Assembly (NCBI RefSeq): GCF_039545035.1
Contig: NZ_BAABRO010000012.1
Coordinates: forward strand, 1 to 64,000
Length of the DNA: 64,000 nt
Reading direction: 5' to 3'
From: Novipirellula caenicola
GTDB lineage: Bacteria; Planctomycetota; Planctomycetia; Pirellulales; Pirellulaceae
A program made the position numbers and the translations under genes. Below the pieces are notes generated by a model, which had not been told where the DNA came from, did no database searches, and worked only from the letters and a program-made list of their open reading frames with translations. This document shows positions 26,458 through 35,921 of this stretch, in pieces. Positions within the stretch are counted from its first letter, which is position 1. Every line of letters begins with the position of its first letter.

Positions 26458-27999
26458 ATGTCAGCCATGCCTGAGAACAACCACACCGACCATCCAGCCT
26501 CCTCAACAAAACAAGATCGCAGCAACGGCGGCGAACGCATTTTGTTGACCGGTGCGACCGGTTACGTTGGCGGCCGATTGCTGCGGTTGCTCGAAGACAG
26601 CGGTCGTCCGCTCCGCTGCATGGCTCGCCACCCCGAAAATTTGCGGGCTCGAGTTTCTCCGCAAACCGAAGTCGTCCACGGAGACGTGCTCCAGCGTGAC
26701 ACGCTGACGGATGCATTGCAGGGGATTCACACCGCGTACTACTTGATTCACTCGATGGGCACTAGCGATGGGTTCGAGTCGGATGATCGTGATGCAGCGG
26801 CCAATTTTGCTGCAGCCGCTCGCAATGCCGGGGTCAAGCGAATTGTCTATCTCGGCGGACTTGGCGAAGACGACGATGATGAATTATCGAGTCACTTGCG
26901 AAGTCGGCATGAAGTGGGAAGGGTGTTGAAAGAATCGGAGGCCCAGGTGATCGAGTTTCGCGCCTCGGTCATCATCGGTTCGGGAAGTTTGTCGTTTGAA
27001 TTGGTGCGTGCCTTGGTCCGAAAACTGCCGATCATGCTTTGGCCCAAATGGGTATCCACCGAAGCATCGCCGATCGCGATCCGTGATGTGTTGAGCTATT
27101 TGATGGAAACGCTCGAGTTGCCGCTCGGGGAAAGCAAAATCTATCAGATCGGGGGTCCGCAACCGGTGTCCTACGGCGGCATCATGGACGAATACGCTCG
27201 CCAACGCGGATTGAAACGAATGCGAATTCGCGTGCCGTTGCTGTCGCCGCGAATCAGCAGTCTGTGGCTTGGGTTAGTGACGCCGGTCTACGCCCGAATC
27301 GGCCGAAAACTAGTCGAAGGGCTGAAAAATCCAACGATCGTCACCGATGATGCAGCCCTGCGTGATTTTTCGATCCGTCCAGTCGGTATTCAAGAAGCGA
27401 TCCAGCGTGCGATCGAGCGTGAAGATCAAGAGATGGTGGAAACCCGTTGGTCCGACGCTTTGTCATCGGCGGGACGGACGGCCAAATGGGGCGGCGAAGC
27501 CTTCGGCAGCCGACTGGTCGATTCACGCACAATCGACGTGGATGTGCCGCCGGAATGCGCCTTTGTGCCGATCCAACGCATCGGAGGCGATGCCGGTTGG
27601 TACTACGGCGAATGGTTGTGGAAGATTCGCGGGTTCATGGACATGTTGATCGGTGGCGTCGGTTACCGCCGCGGCCGTCGTCATGCGAGCAGCGTGCACG
27701 TTGGCGACGCCATCGATTTTTGGCGAGTCGAGCTGATCGAACCTAACCAGCGATTGCGACTCGCTGCGGAAATGAAGTTGCCTGGACGAGGATGGCTCGA
27801 TTACGAGGTTTGCCCCCGTCCCGGCGGTGGGTCGACCATTCGCCAAACCGCCGAATTTGATCCAGCCGGATTGTTCGGGTTGTGTTATTGGTACTCGGTG
27901 TGGCCGCTGCACCAATTGGTTTTCGCCGGGATGCTACGTGGCGTCGCCAAGCGGGCCGAAGCGTATTGCCAAGACCCGGCAAATCAAACTTCGCCATGA
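26458..27999 (+). CDS. NAD(P)-binding SDR-like protein with C-terminal DUF2867
   Basis: A 513-residue cytoplasmic protein. The N-terminal Rossmann fold has LLTGATGYVGGRLL (G32, G35, G38), an atypical-SDR (NmrA-like) pattern, followed by MARHPENLRA and VVHGDVLQRDTL. The last 150-160 residues match DUF2867 (WYYGEWLWKIRGFMDMLIGG, RRGRRHASSVHVGDAIDFW). The fusion is a known architecture of unknown substrate, related to nucleoside-diphosphate-sugar epimerase-like proteins. The ATG at 26458 is used; MPENN three codons later is also possible. Its 3' end overlaps the convergent MFS gene by 16 bp. Confidence 0.9.
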   Translation: MSAMPENNHTDHPASSTKQDRSNGGERILLTGATGYVGGRLLRLLEDSGRPLRCMARHPENLRARVSPQTEVVHGDVLQRDTLTDALQGIHTAYYLIHSMGTSDGFESDDRDAAANFAAAARNAGVKRIVYLGGLGEDDDDELSSHLRSRHEVGRVLKESEAQVIEFRASVIIGSGSLSFELVRALVRKLPIMLWPKWVSTEASPIAIRDVLSYLMETLELPLGESKIYQIGGPQPVSYGGIMDEYARQRGLKRMRIRVPLLSPRISSLWLGLVTPVYARIGRKLVEGLKNPTIVTDDAALRDFSIRPVGIQEAIQRAIEREDQEMVETRWSDALSSAGRTAKWGGEAFGSRLVDSRTIDVDVPPECAFVPIQRIGGDAGWYYGEWLWKIRGFMDMLIGGVGYRRGRRHASSVHVGDAIDFWRVELIEPNQRLRLAAEMKLPGRGWLDYEVCPRPGGGSTIRQTAEFDPAGLFGLCYWYSVWPLHQLVFAGMLRGVAKRAEAYCQDPANQTSP

Positions 28000-29264
28000 C
28001 GCTTTGGCAGCAGCGGGAACGCAAGCGAAGCTACCAAACCGAGTAACGCAAACGCGGCGACCACCGCAAACAAGTGCTGGTGCCCGAGTGCACCAGGCGA
28101 ATCGTCAAGCAGTTTTCCCATCATCGGCCCCATGAACACATCCGGCGTATATCCGATCGCTGATACCACCCCAACCGCGGTCCCAGTGTATCGAATCGGA
28201 ACGTGCCCTTCCTGCATGATCGCAAAATAGAGCCCACGTAGTGCAAACACGGCGGCGCTAGTGACGATGATCACACCGAAAAACACGGCGTTCATTCCCG
28301 GTTTGAACCATCCCAATGCAATCGTCCCGCAACCGAGTGCCAGGATTAGGAAACTCAATGCGGTGATCCGCGAAATACGAGTCCGATCGGCGATGATCCC
28401 CGCCGCAATCGCAGCGATCGGACGCACCCACATCGATACGGTGCTCGTATGCGCCGCTGCAACCTCGTCATACTCCAAAACCTCGCGGGCATACAACGAA
28501 ACATCATCGAGTCCTTTGTAGCCAACGTACGCACAAACGATGATCAACGCCTGCACCGCCACCGCGGGCATCTTTAGCACTGCCACGGCACCTGCCCATG
28601 TGATTCTCGGCTCGCTTGCCACCGTGTCGCGATCGTCAACACGAACGGCAAACCAAACCAACATCGCTGATGCCAACGTGATTCCGGCGAACACCAGGAT
28701 CACTTGTCGAAACGCGGCGGTGCGTTCCGCGAAGGTTGCTGCATCCGAATCGCCTTGTAACAACCACGAATAGACCAGCACCGCGACCGAACCGGTGGCG
28801 GCTGCGACCAATCCGCGACCGCCATCGAGGATACCGAAGGCGGTTCCTGAAAACTCGTCGCCGCCGAGTTCACGCGTCGCGCGAATCATGGCCGCCCAAA
28901 ACAACAATATCGTTGTCAGCCCCCAATAGGCATACAACCACTTCATCACCCCCAGCGACGGGATCGCGGCCAGCACTACTCCGCCAAGCGACGTCGATAG
29001 CAAAGCCACCGTCATCATCTTGCGAGCCGCAAACGCGTCGGCAAGCGGGCCGCCAGGAAAGTACGCGAGCATCGCAACAACGCCGTAGGAGGCAAACGCA
29101 TAACCGAGTTCAAGGTTGCTGATCCCGAACACTTCCAACAACGTCGGACGAAACACACGAGCGATCACAAACGGCAAAAAAAAGATGGCTTCACCCGCAA
29201 TCACCAATGCCAACATCGCCAACGTCAACGGGGGGCGACCCGGCGTGGGTTCGGTTTCGCTCAT
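27984..29264 (-). CDS. major facilitator superfamily transporter next to a sulfatase
   Basis: A 426-residue inner-membrane protein with about 12 hydrophobic segments. It begins after a 12-residue hydrophilic start (MSETEPTPGRPP). The GGPLADAFAARKMMTV loop is the MFS signature between helices 2 and 3. It follows the iduronate-sulfatase-like gene by 10 bp in the same direction, so it is probably co-transcribed with one or two sulfatases. Import of desulfated sugars is a reasonable inference, not shown by sequence. Its stop lies inside the end of the convergent SDR gene (16-bp overlap). Confidence 0.88.
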   Translation of the reverse strand: MSETEPTPGRPPLTLAMLALVIAGEAIFFLPFVIARVFRPTLLEVFGISNLELGYAFASYGVVAMLAYFPGGPLADAFAARKMMTVALLSTSLGGVVLAAIPSLGVMKWLYAYWGLTTILLFWAAMIRATRELGGDEFSGTAFGILDGGRGLVAAATGSVAVLVYSWLLQGDSDAATFAERTAAFRQVILVFAGITLASAMLVWFAVRVDDRDTVASEPRITWAGAVAVLKMPAVAVQALIIVCAYVGYKGLDDVSLYAREVLEYDEVAAAHTSTVSMWVRPIAAIAAGIIADRTRISRITALSFLILALGCGTIALGWFKPGMNAVFFGVIIVTSAAVFALRGLYFAIMQEGHVPIRYTGTAVGVVSAIGYTPDVFMGPMMGKLLDDSPGALGHQHLFAVVAAFALLGLVASLAFPLLPKRHGEV

Positions 29265-29274
29265 GCCATCGTTC

Positions 29275-30762
29275 CTATAGCCGCTCGGGATTCACGGGCG
29301 TCACCGGGATTTGCCCGGACGCGTGTGAACGTAGCAGCGGTCGCAGCTGCGCGATCACGTCTCTGGTCGCTTCGTCCGGGTCGATCGCCAAGTTATTGAA
29401 CTCCAGCGGATCGGCATGATGATCGTATAGCTCAAAACCATATTTGCCTTCGCCCCACTCGGTATAGCGATAGCGGTCGGTGCGGATACTGCACCCCATC
29501 ACCTGATCACCGAGTCGATCGTCCGCAGGCCGCAATACTTGTGTCACCGCGACGTTATCCCACGGCGCAAGCGGGTTGTTCAACAAGGGACGCAAACTGC
29601 GACCGTCAAGATTCTCAGGAGCCTTGATCCCGGCCAAATCGGTCAGCGTCGGATAGAGATCAACGAACTCGACAATTCGGCGACACACGCCCGAGGATTC
29701 CTCGTGCGTGGGTGACCGAATGATCAACGGAGCACGGGCGGATTGTTCGAACAAGGTTCGCTTTTGCCAGATGCCATCGTGTTCACCGAGGTGATAGCCG
29801 TGATCGCTCCAAAACACCACGATCGTATTTTCTGCGAGATCCAGCTGCTCAAGCGCATCCATCAGCCGTCCGACCTGAGCATCGACAAACGAGACACACG
29901 CATAATAGGCCTGCGTCGCCTTGATCAACGTGTCGTAATCGAGTTGATAGTTTGGCACGGGACAATTATGCGCGAATGCGGCAAGCGGAATGTCATCGCG
30001 ATCGCCCGGCGGCGAATAAGGCAAACGCAACGCGGCCGCCGGATACAAATCAAAGTATTTCTTTGGGGCGACATACGGCGTGTGCGGACGAAAAAAACCG
30101 ACGCCAAGGAATAACGGTTTGTCGCGTTTCTGCTGCATTAGCTTGATCGCTTCGCTGGCGATCATCCCGTCGGTCTGCTCTTCGTCCTCGCCGTCGGCAG
30201 CCAACCAGCTGAGTGCGCCGCTGATCTTTCGATGCGGTTCGGCGTTGTAGACCAACACCTCGTCGGTCTTATCGCGACCTCGGGGGTTAATGGTATGATT
30301 CCATGACGGCGGATCATCAAAACCGTCCGTCCCAATCGCCGCCGGCACGTTGTAGTGATAGATTTTGCCAACGCGAGCGGCAAAGTATCCAGCTGCCTGG
30401 AACGATTGCGATAGCGTGACCACATCGGGCAACTCGTCGCGAAAGTGGCGATCCAGGTCGTAGACTTTGATTTTGTCAGGCCGCAGTCCCGTCATGATCG
30501 ACGCCCGGGTGGGGTTACACAGCGGCAATTGGTTATAAGCTCGTTGGAAACAAACGCCGCTGGCGGCAAGCCGATCGATATTCGGCGTCCTCGCGATCAC
30601 GTCTCCGTAACAACCAAGCGTGCACGCCAAATCGTCAACCGCAATGAACAACACGTTCGGTGGCCGGGACGAGGTTATTGGCGCCGCGGGATCGCCCGCG
30701 TGAGTGCGAGGAACACCACACGCGAGCGAAACGCACATTGCAATGCAAACGCGAAACAACAT
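29275..30762 (-). CDS. secreted sulfatase, iduronate-2-sulfatase-like
   Basis: A 495-residue exported sulfatase with a signal peptide (about 1-23, cleavage near THAG). [19 protein letters not shown] holds metal-binding aspartates. The formylglycine motif [11 protein letters not shown] has the modifiable Cys at residue 82 (C-x-P-T-R). [17 protein letters not shown] and GRSLRPLL are typical of the iduronate-2-sulfatase-like group. The ATG at 30762 is preferred over a TTG one codon earlier. It lies 57 bp after another sulfatase gene and 10 bp before an MFS gene, all reverse strand, so a three-gene unit is likely. It should act in the periplasm or outside on sulfated glycans. Confidence 0.92.
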   Translation of the reverse strand: MLFRVCIAMCVSLACGVPRTHAGDPAAPITSSRPPNVLFIAVDDLACTLGCYGDVIARTPNIDRLAASGVCFQRAYNQLPLCNPTRASIMTGLRPDKIKVYDLDRHFRDELPDVVTLSQSFQAAGYFAARVGKIYHYNVPAAIGTDGFDDPPSWNHTINPRGRDKTDEVLVYNAEPHRKISGALSWLAADGEDEEQTDGMIASEAIKLMQQKRDKPLFLGVGFFRPHTPYVAPKKYFDLYPAAALRLPYSPPGDRDDIPLAAFAHNCPVPNYQLDYDTLIKATQAYYACVSFVDAQVGRLMDALEQLDLAENTIVVFWSDHGYHLGEHDGIWQKRTLFEQSARAPLIIRSPTHEESSGVCRRIVEFVDLYPTLTDLAGIKAPENLDGRSLRPLLNNPLAPWDNVAVTQVLRPADDRLGDQVMGCSIRTDRYRYTEWGEGKYGFELYDHHADPLEFNNLAIDPDEATRDVIAQLRPLLRSHASGQIPVTPVNPERL

Positions 30763-30819
30763 CAACGAAGCACTCTCAAAAGAAGTCAGCGGTGGGGAAC
30801 GGACAAATGGAGTCGCAGG

Positions 30820-32364
30820 TTACTTCGACTTCTTCGGCTTGTTCTTCTTCGGCGTTTGCTTGGCCGGTGCGGTCAATCCGTCGTTCGGTTGATCCCAAAG
30901 ACGATACGGATCGTCCAGCCGCCGCATCTCACTCAGCAGCAAAGCCTCCATTTCGGCCAGTTTGTCAGCGTATTTGGGATTCTCTGCGAGATCAGTCTGC
31001 ATTGGATCCTGCTTGCCATGTTGCGCCAAAAATTCGTGAGGATTTTCTGCGAGGTTGAAGAGCTGCGTCTCGCGTACGGTGCCATCCAAGACATCGTATT
31101 TAATCAGTTTCCAATCGCCTTTCTTGACCGCTCGCATCCCCGGTTTGGTACCGCCGCTGTAGGTGCCATACAACACGTCACGCACCTTTGACTTCTTCCC
31201 TTCCAAAACCGGTTTGAAACTGATCCCTTCGTTGGTTTCCGGGGGATCAATGCCCGCCAGATCACAGAGCGTCGCCAGCGTGTCGAGCAGGTAGGTGTTT
31301 CCGATCGCACGCGAACCTGGTTTGATCCCTGGTCCTTTGACGATCAGCGGAACTCGCCATGTGTGTTCGTACAGATTCTGTTTGCCTTGCAATCCATGAC
31401 GACCAATCGCGATGCCGTGGTCCGAGGTATAAACGACGTAAGTGTTATCGAGTTCGCCCATCGAGTCGAGCTTCTTCAGTACTCGACCGACTTGGATATC
31501 GATCGCCTCGTCGCAAGCGTATTCGCGGCCTCGTTCGTTGCGAATCGTGCGCTCGTCACGATTCGTCCAGACGCCGCTGACCGAGACTTCGTCACGCAAC
31601 CCTGGATGCCCATGGGGGAACGGATGCTCGGGAAGGTAGTTTTCCGGAAGCGCAGGTTGTTTGGGATTTTCGTCAGGCAGCGAGTTGCGATCGGTGTGAT
31701 TGGTGGCTCCATACTTTTTAAGTAACTCAGGTCGGCCATCACGCGTGTCGTGCGGATGCGAAAATCCAAAGTAGACCAAAAATGGATCCGAATCATTATC
31801 CGATTCGCGTTGATTTAGATAGTCCATGACTTGATCGCCATGCCACGGGCTGCCCGATTCGTCAGTGCCGCCGCGTTTGGTGGCGTCGTGACGCACCGTA
31901 AATTGTTTGTTCGCCCCTTCATAAGAATTGCCTCGTTTGCAAGTTCGCATCGTGTCGTAACCCGCTCGATTGAACACCGCAGCAAGCGTGTTCTGTTCTA
32001 GATTGGGTGGACACAACTGTTTGCCATTGGGCGCGATTGGCAAATGCCAAACGGTGCGGCCCGACATCACCATGTGGCGTGATGGCGTACAGACGGCGCC
32101 CGAGAACGATCCCATGTGATAGGCGGCGTCAAAGACCATCCCTTCGGCCGCCAATTTGTCGATGTTCGGCGAGTGCAGAGTCGACTTTGGGTTGTAAAAC
32201 TTGAAATCTTCGGGCGACTGATCGTCGACGATAATGAACAGGATGTTGGGGCGTTTGGGGGACTCGTTGTCGCGTTCCTCCGCCACCGCGTCGGCAGCCG
32301 ATGGGATCATCGCCAAGCATAAAACGGCGATCAAGAGAGACAAATTGCGGATGGATCGTGTCAT
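30820..32364 (-). CDS. secreted sulfatase, N-sulfoglucosamine-type
   Basis: A 514-residue exported sulfatase. The signal peptide covers about 1-29. NILFIIVDDQSPEDF gives the metal site and CTPSRHMVMSGR (C92) is the formylglycine motif. YTSDHGIAIGRHGLQGKQN is the second conserved block. The C-terminal tail is lysine-rich (TPKKNKPKKSK), a feature seen in some surface-retained planctomycete proteins. A 19-bp tandem duplication lies directly upstream of the ATG at 32364. It is the first gene of the reverse-strand unit with the iduronate-type sulfatase and MFS genes, and divergent from a third sulfatase. Confidence 0.92.
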   Translation of the reverse strand: MTRSIRNLSLLIAVLCLAMIPSAADAVAEERDNESPKRPNILFIIVDDQSPEDFKFYNPKSTLHSPNIDKLAAEGMVFDAAYHMGSFSGAVCTPSRHMVMSGRTVWHLPIAPNGKQLCPPNLEQNTLAAVFNRAGYDTMRTCKRGNSYEGANKQFTVRHDATKRGGTDESGSPWHGDQVMDYLNQRESDNDSDPFLVYFGFSHPHDTRDGRPELLKKYGATNHTDRNSLPDENPKQPALPENYLPEHPFPHGHPGLRDEVSVSGVWTNRDERTIRNERGREYACDEAIDIQVGRVLKKLDSMGELDNTYVVYTSDHGIAIGRHGLQGKQNLYEHTWRVPLIVKGPGIKPGSRAIGNTYLLDTLATLCDLAGIDPPETNEGISFKPVLEGKKSKVRDVLYGTYSGGTKPGMRAVKKGDWKLIKYDVLDGTVRETQLFNLAENPHEFLAQHGKQDPMQTDLAENPKYADKLAEMEALLLSEMRRLDDPYRLWDQPNDGLTAPAKQTPKKNKPKKSK

Positions 32365-32681
32365 GAATTCCTTCTTCTCAGTTCAGTGCTGTGGGGGAAG
32401 TTCAGTGCTGTGGGGAATTTGTATGCCGCGGGCCCCGAATCGGCCATAACGCTCGATTCGACCTTGGAACTTGGCGTTTCGCATTTCACTGGTGCTAATG
32501 TCCTGCACTGCGACATTGTAAACATCGATTCCCAGTGATTTCGCCAGAAAGATCGAAAATGACCATGGGCGTACGCTCAGTGATAAATGCCATCGTTTGG
32601 TACCCTATAATACTCGATCCGACAGGGCGACTGTGATTCGCGTCCTTTCGATTCCCCTCCTCCTCGCCCACCTAAATTCCG
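32365..32681. promoter_or_regulatory. divergent promoter region between two sulfatase genes
   Basis: 317 bp between starts. A tandem duplication GTTCAGTGCTGTGGGGGAA (32381-32399) / GTTCAGTGCTGTGGGGAA (32400-32417) sits 17-53 bp ahead of the reverse gene. On the forward side TATAAT at 32606-32611 and a C/T-rich tract (32651-32673) precede the start at 32682. No clear -35 is seen. Confidence 0.4.
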
Positions 32682-34205
32682 ATGATCGCACCGCAACGAC
32701 GACTGTCACTTCGACCAATCATGTTAGGACTAAGAGCACCGAGACAAACGAAACCAGTTCGCTGGTCCATCGTTTGCCTGACATTGGCGATGACGTTCCT
32801 GATAAATTGTCCCGAGGAAGTCCGAGCGTCGGAGAAACCCAATTTCATCGTCGTCTTCTGCGATAACCTTGGCTACGGCGATATCGAGCCATTTGGTTCG
32901 AAGCTTCATCGCACTCCGAATCTTAACCGCATGGCCGCCGAAGGCCGCAAATTCACGCACTTCAGTGTGACCGCGGGAGTGTGTACGCCGTCGCGTGCAA
33001 GTTTGATGACCGGTTGTTACGCACAACGTGTTGGCATGCATACCAATCCTCGCGACGGTTTAGTGTTGCGTCCCGTTTCGCCTTACGGACTGAACCCCGA
33101 TGAAGTGACGATTGCTGAATCACTCAAGTCCTCTGGTTATGCCACCGCGATCGTCGGCAAGTGGCATTTAGGGGACCAGCCACAGTTTTTGCCGACGCGG
33201 CAAGGGTTCGATTTCTTTTTCGGTGTCCCCTACTCGGACGACATGACGGCACGAGTGTGGAAAGACGGTTCGCAATGGCCGCCACTGCCGCTGATGGAAA
33301 ACGAAACGGTCATCGAAGCCCCCTGTGACCGCAACGGGTTGACCAAGCGTTACACGCAACGGGCGATGCAGTGGATCGCAGAACATCGCGACGAACCCTT
33401 CTTTTTGTATTTCCCACAAGCGATGCCGGGCAGCACCTCGACACCCTTTTCAAGCGAACAATTCCGTGGCGAAAGTGCAAACGGGCCGTGGGGGGACGCC
33501 ATCGAAGAACTCGATTGGTCGATCGGCGTGATGCTCGATCAGCTGCAAGAACTCGGGATTGCCGAAAACACGATGGTCGTTTGGACGTCGGACAACGGAG
33601 CTCCGATCCAACGCAATGTCAATGACCTGAGCCGAGGATCGAATCTGCCACTACACGGCCGCGGCTACACCACCGCCGAAGGTGCGTTCCGCGTACCAAC
33701 GATCGTTTGGCAACCTGGGCGGGTTCCCGCGGGGACGGTTTGCGAAGAACTTGCCACCACCATGGATCTGCTGCCGACGTTCACCAAACTCGCGGGCGGA
33801 GTGTTGCCGCAAGACCGCAAGATCGATGGTCACGACATTTCGCCTTTGCTGTTTTCCGAACAAGCCGCCAAATCACCCTACCAAGCGTTCTACTATTATC
33901 ACACCGATCAACTGCAGGCGATCCGCAGTGGTCCTTGGAAATTATTCTTGCCAGTGACGGGCAGGCCTCATCCGCATTTCAAACCGAATCAGCCGTCTGA
34001 ACCGCTGCTATTCAATGTCGTCGAGGACATCGCAAGCGAACATAACGTCGCCTCGGAGCATCCCAAGATCGTTGATCGGCTGATGGCGTTGGCCGAACAG
34101 GCTCGAGAGGATTTAGGAGACAGTGGACGACCAGGATCGGGGCAACGTCCCGTCGGCCAGATCGAGGAATCGGCGATCGCCCAGCCGCAGCGATTGTTGC
34201 CGTAG
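32682..34205 (+). CDS. secreted sulfatase, arylsulfatase A-type
   Basis: A 507-residue exported sulfatase. A long basic leader and hydrophobic segment (about 28-43, SIVCLTLAMTFLINC) form the signal; a shorter start at the ATG at 32721 would give a more usual signal length. NFIVVFCDNLGYGDIEPFG is the metal site. GVCTPSRASLMTGCY carries the formylglycine Cys at residue 101. VVWTSDNGAPIQ is the second metal block. It is divergent from the two-sulfatase/MFS unit. Element B3 begins 9 bp after the stop. Confidence 0.92.
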   Translation: MIAPQRRLSLRPIMLGLRAPRQTKPVRWSIVCLTLAMTFLINCPEEVRASEKPNFIVVFCDNLGYGDIEPFGSKLHRTPNLNRMAAEGRKFTHFSVTAGVCTPSRASLMTGCYAQRVGMHTNPRDGLVLRPVSPYGLNPDEVTIAESLKSSGYATAIVGKWHLGDQPQFLPTRQGFDFFFGVPYSDDMTARVWKDGSQWPPLPLMENETVIEAPCDRNGLTKRYTQRAMQWIAEHRDEPFFLYFPQAMPGSTSTPFSSEQFRGESANGPWGDAIEELDWSIGVMLDQLQELGIAENTMVVWTSDNGAPIQRNVNDLSRGSNLPLHGRGYTTAEGAFRVPTIVWQPGRVPAGTVCEELATTMDLLPTFTKLAGGVLPQDRKIDGHDISPLLFSEQAAKSPYQAFYYYHTDQLQAIRSGPWKLFLPVTGRPHPHFKPNQPSEPLLFNVVEDIASEHNVASEHPKIVDRLMALAEQAREDLGDSGRPGSGQRPVGQIEESAIAQPQRLLP

Positions 34206-34499
34206 CATGGTCAAGGCTTGTCGATCCAGTCCAAATGCAAATCGCAATGGTGAGCCGTGGGCCGCAACGCACCGGGTGGCGTGTGGGCCCCGGCCGCTGA
34301 CGCGTCGCGGCTCAAACAATCAACAAGCCGGTCGAGGATTGAGCTTTGGAGTTACGGCTCAAGCGTATTGGCAGAACGACGCAAGTCTGAATCACTAAAA
34401 CGCTTGGGTTCGTGAAACGGTCGGTCTTTCCGGTTCTCCGCCACCCAAGATTTCATCCAGTTTCCACCCCACCGTGAGTTCCGATCGCCCGCCATCAGA
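34206..34499. other. 294-bp convergent spacer containing element B
   Basis: It separates a forward sulfatase from the reverse PQQ-propeller gene. Element B3 takes up the first half; nothing is visible in the rest. Confidence 0.5.
34214..34330 (+). mobile_element. MITE-like element B, copy 3
   Basis: About 117 bp. It begins GGCTTGTCGATCCAGTCCAA and ends CAAACAATCAACAAGCCG. Internal blocks ATGCAAATCGCAATGGTGAG, CACCGGGTGGC and GCCGCTGACGCGTCGCGGCT match B1. It is the most complete uninterrupted copy besides B1 and lies far from the A/B cluster, showing the element is dispersed. Confidence 0.7.
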
Positions 34500-35813
34500 C
34501 TACTCGCCGATGCAGTACAAGTACTCTTGGCGTTTGTCGTCTTCGTGGGCCGCAGTCCGCAAAAAGATCTGGCCACCGGCGATTGCTGCAGAGGCAAAGA
34601 CGCTTTCGCCTAACCGGTTCTCACCGAGGCTCTCATACTCATCGGGGCTCGCGCGAAAAATAAACGTCTGCCCGTCTTCGTTGGTAGCGTAAATGCGATC
34701 CTTGACCATCACGGGCGAACTGGTGAACGATCCTCCGAGCCGTTTCTTCCACATCGTTTCACCCGTCTTGGCGTCCAAACACATCGCGACGCCGGCATCG
34801 AGTGTCAGATACAGATAGCCATCACGGTGCAACAAAGAAGGTACATAAACTCGCAAGTTTTCGTCCCAAGCAATCTTCCCTGATCCGTCCGCAACGATTG
34901 CTGCCAGGTGGTTGCGGGGATAACCGCCGCTACTGAACACGTGTGTCCCGTCGGTCACCGTGGTGGTCACGCACTCGGTGGTCGCCCCTTCGATTTCCCA
35001 TAATGTTTCGCCCGTCAACGGATTCAAACTGGTCACCAAATCGCATCCGGTGACGATCAATTGCTCACGCCCGTCGATCTTCAAAGCGATCGGCGATGCA
35101 TAATTGGGAAGCTCGGGACGATTCCGCTTCCAAACAATGTCACCGGTGTCGCGATTCAGCGCAGCAATCGCACCGCCCGCCTTGTTGTCACACGTGACAA
35201 GCACCAAATCTTGATAGATCGTTGGCGAGGATCCATAGCCTTGATGAATCAAGTATTCATTGACGCGAGTCTGCCACAGCACTTTCCCATCTAGATTCAA
35301 CGCTGACGTGTACATCGCACTGTCGTTGATGAAATTGATGTACAAACGCGTTCCGTCGGTTGCGATGGTCGACGAAGCCAGTGTTGCTTTCTCGTTCGCC
35401 TTGCGGCCGCTCTTGTTCTCGACCCCACCTTCATGCACGACGGACTCCCATATCGGTTTGCCAGTAGCACGATCGAAGCACAATACCAACTGGACCTTCC
35501 GCGATTCGTCAGCAGTCGGCAGATAAACGCGTGAACCGAGCACGGTAGGCGAACCGTGCCCGCGACCCGCGATCGGCGTTCGCCACAACACGTTGTCTTC
35601 GCGGCTCCATTTTAAAGGTGGATCTTGATCCGATGAGGCGATGCCGTTGACGGTGGGACCTCGCCATCCAGGCCAATCGGTCGATGTCAATTTTGATTCA
35701 GCCGTGATGTTGGGCGATTGTGCGGTGGCATGGTTGACGTGCGCCAGACAACACCATGCAACAGCCACCGTGGCCGGGCCGAGACAGTAGAATCGTTTCA
35801 AAGAATATTCCAT
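34500..35813 (-). CDS. exported PQQ-like beta-propeller protein
   Basis: A 437-residue protein with a signal peptide (about 1-31, ending NHATA). TDWPGWRGPTVNGIA opens the mature part and is a common start for planctomycete PQQ-repeat proteins. Blade motifs such as CFDRATGKPIWE, ALNRDTGDIVWKR, SLNPLTGETLWEIEGA and CLDAKTGETMWKK give a seven- or eight-bladed propeller related to BamB. No dehydrogenase catalytic residues are obvious, so a structural or binding role is likely. ATG at 35813 is used; a GTG directly before it is in frame. Confidence 0.88.
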   Translation of the reverse strand: MEYSLKRFYCLGPATVAVAWCCLAHVNHATAQSPNITAESKLTSTDWPGWRGPTVNGIASSDQDPPLKWSREDNVLWRTPIAGRGHGSPTVLGSRVYLPTADESRKVQLVLCFDRATGKPIWESVVHEGGVENKSGRKANEKATLASSTIATDGTRLYINFINDSAMYTSALNLDGKVLWQTRVNEYLIHQGYGSSPTIYQDLVLVTCDNKAGGAIAALNRDTGDIVWKRNRPELPNYASPIALKIDGREQLIVTGCDLVTSLNPLTGETLWEIEGATTECVTTTVTDGTHVFSSGGYPRNHLAAIVADGSGKIAWDENLRVYVPSLLHRDGYLYLTLDAGVAMCLDAKTGETMWKKRLGGSFTSSPVMVKDRIYATNEDGQTFIFRASPDEYESLGENRLGESVFASAAIAGGQIFLRTAAHEDDKRQEYLYCIGE

Positions 35814-35921
35814 CACTTATCAATCGTTGCAAAAGAGTTTTATCAAGTCAAAGTCGTCGACCGCTTCGCGATCATAACGCAACCAGCCTGCGAATCAACA
35901 TTCTCAATCAACCACCTCGGG

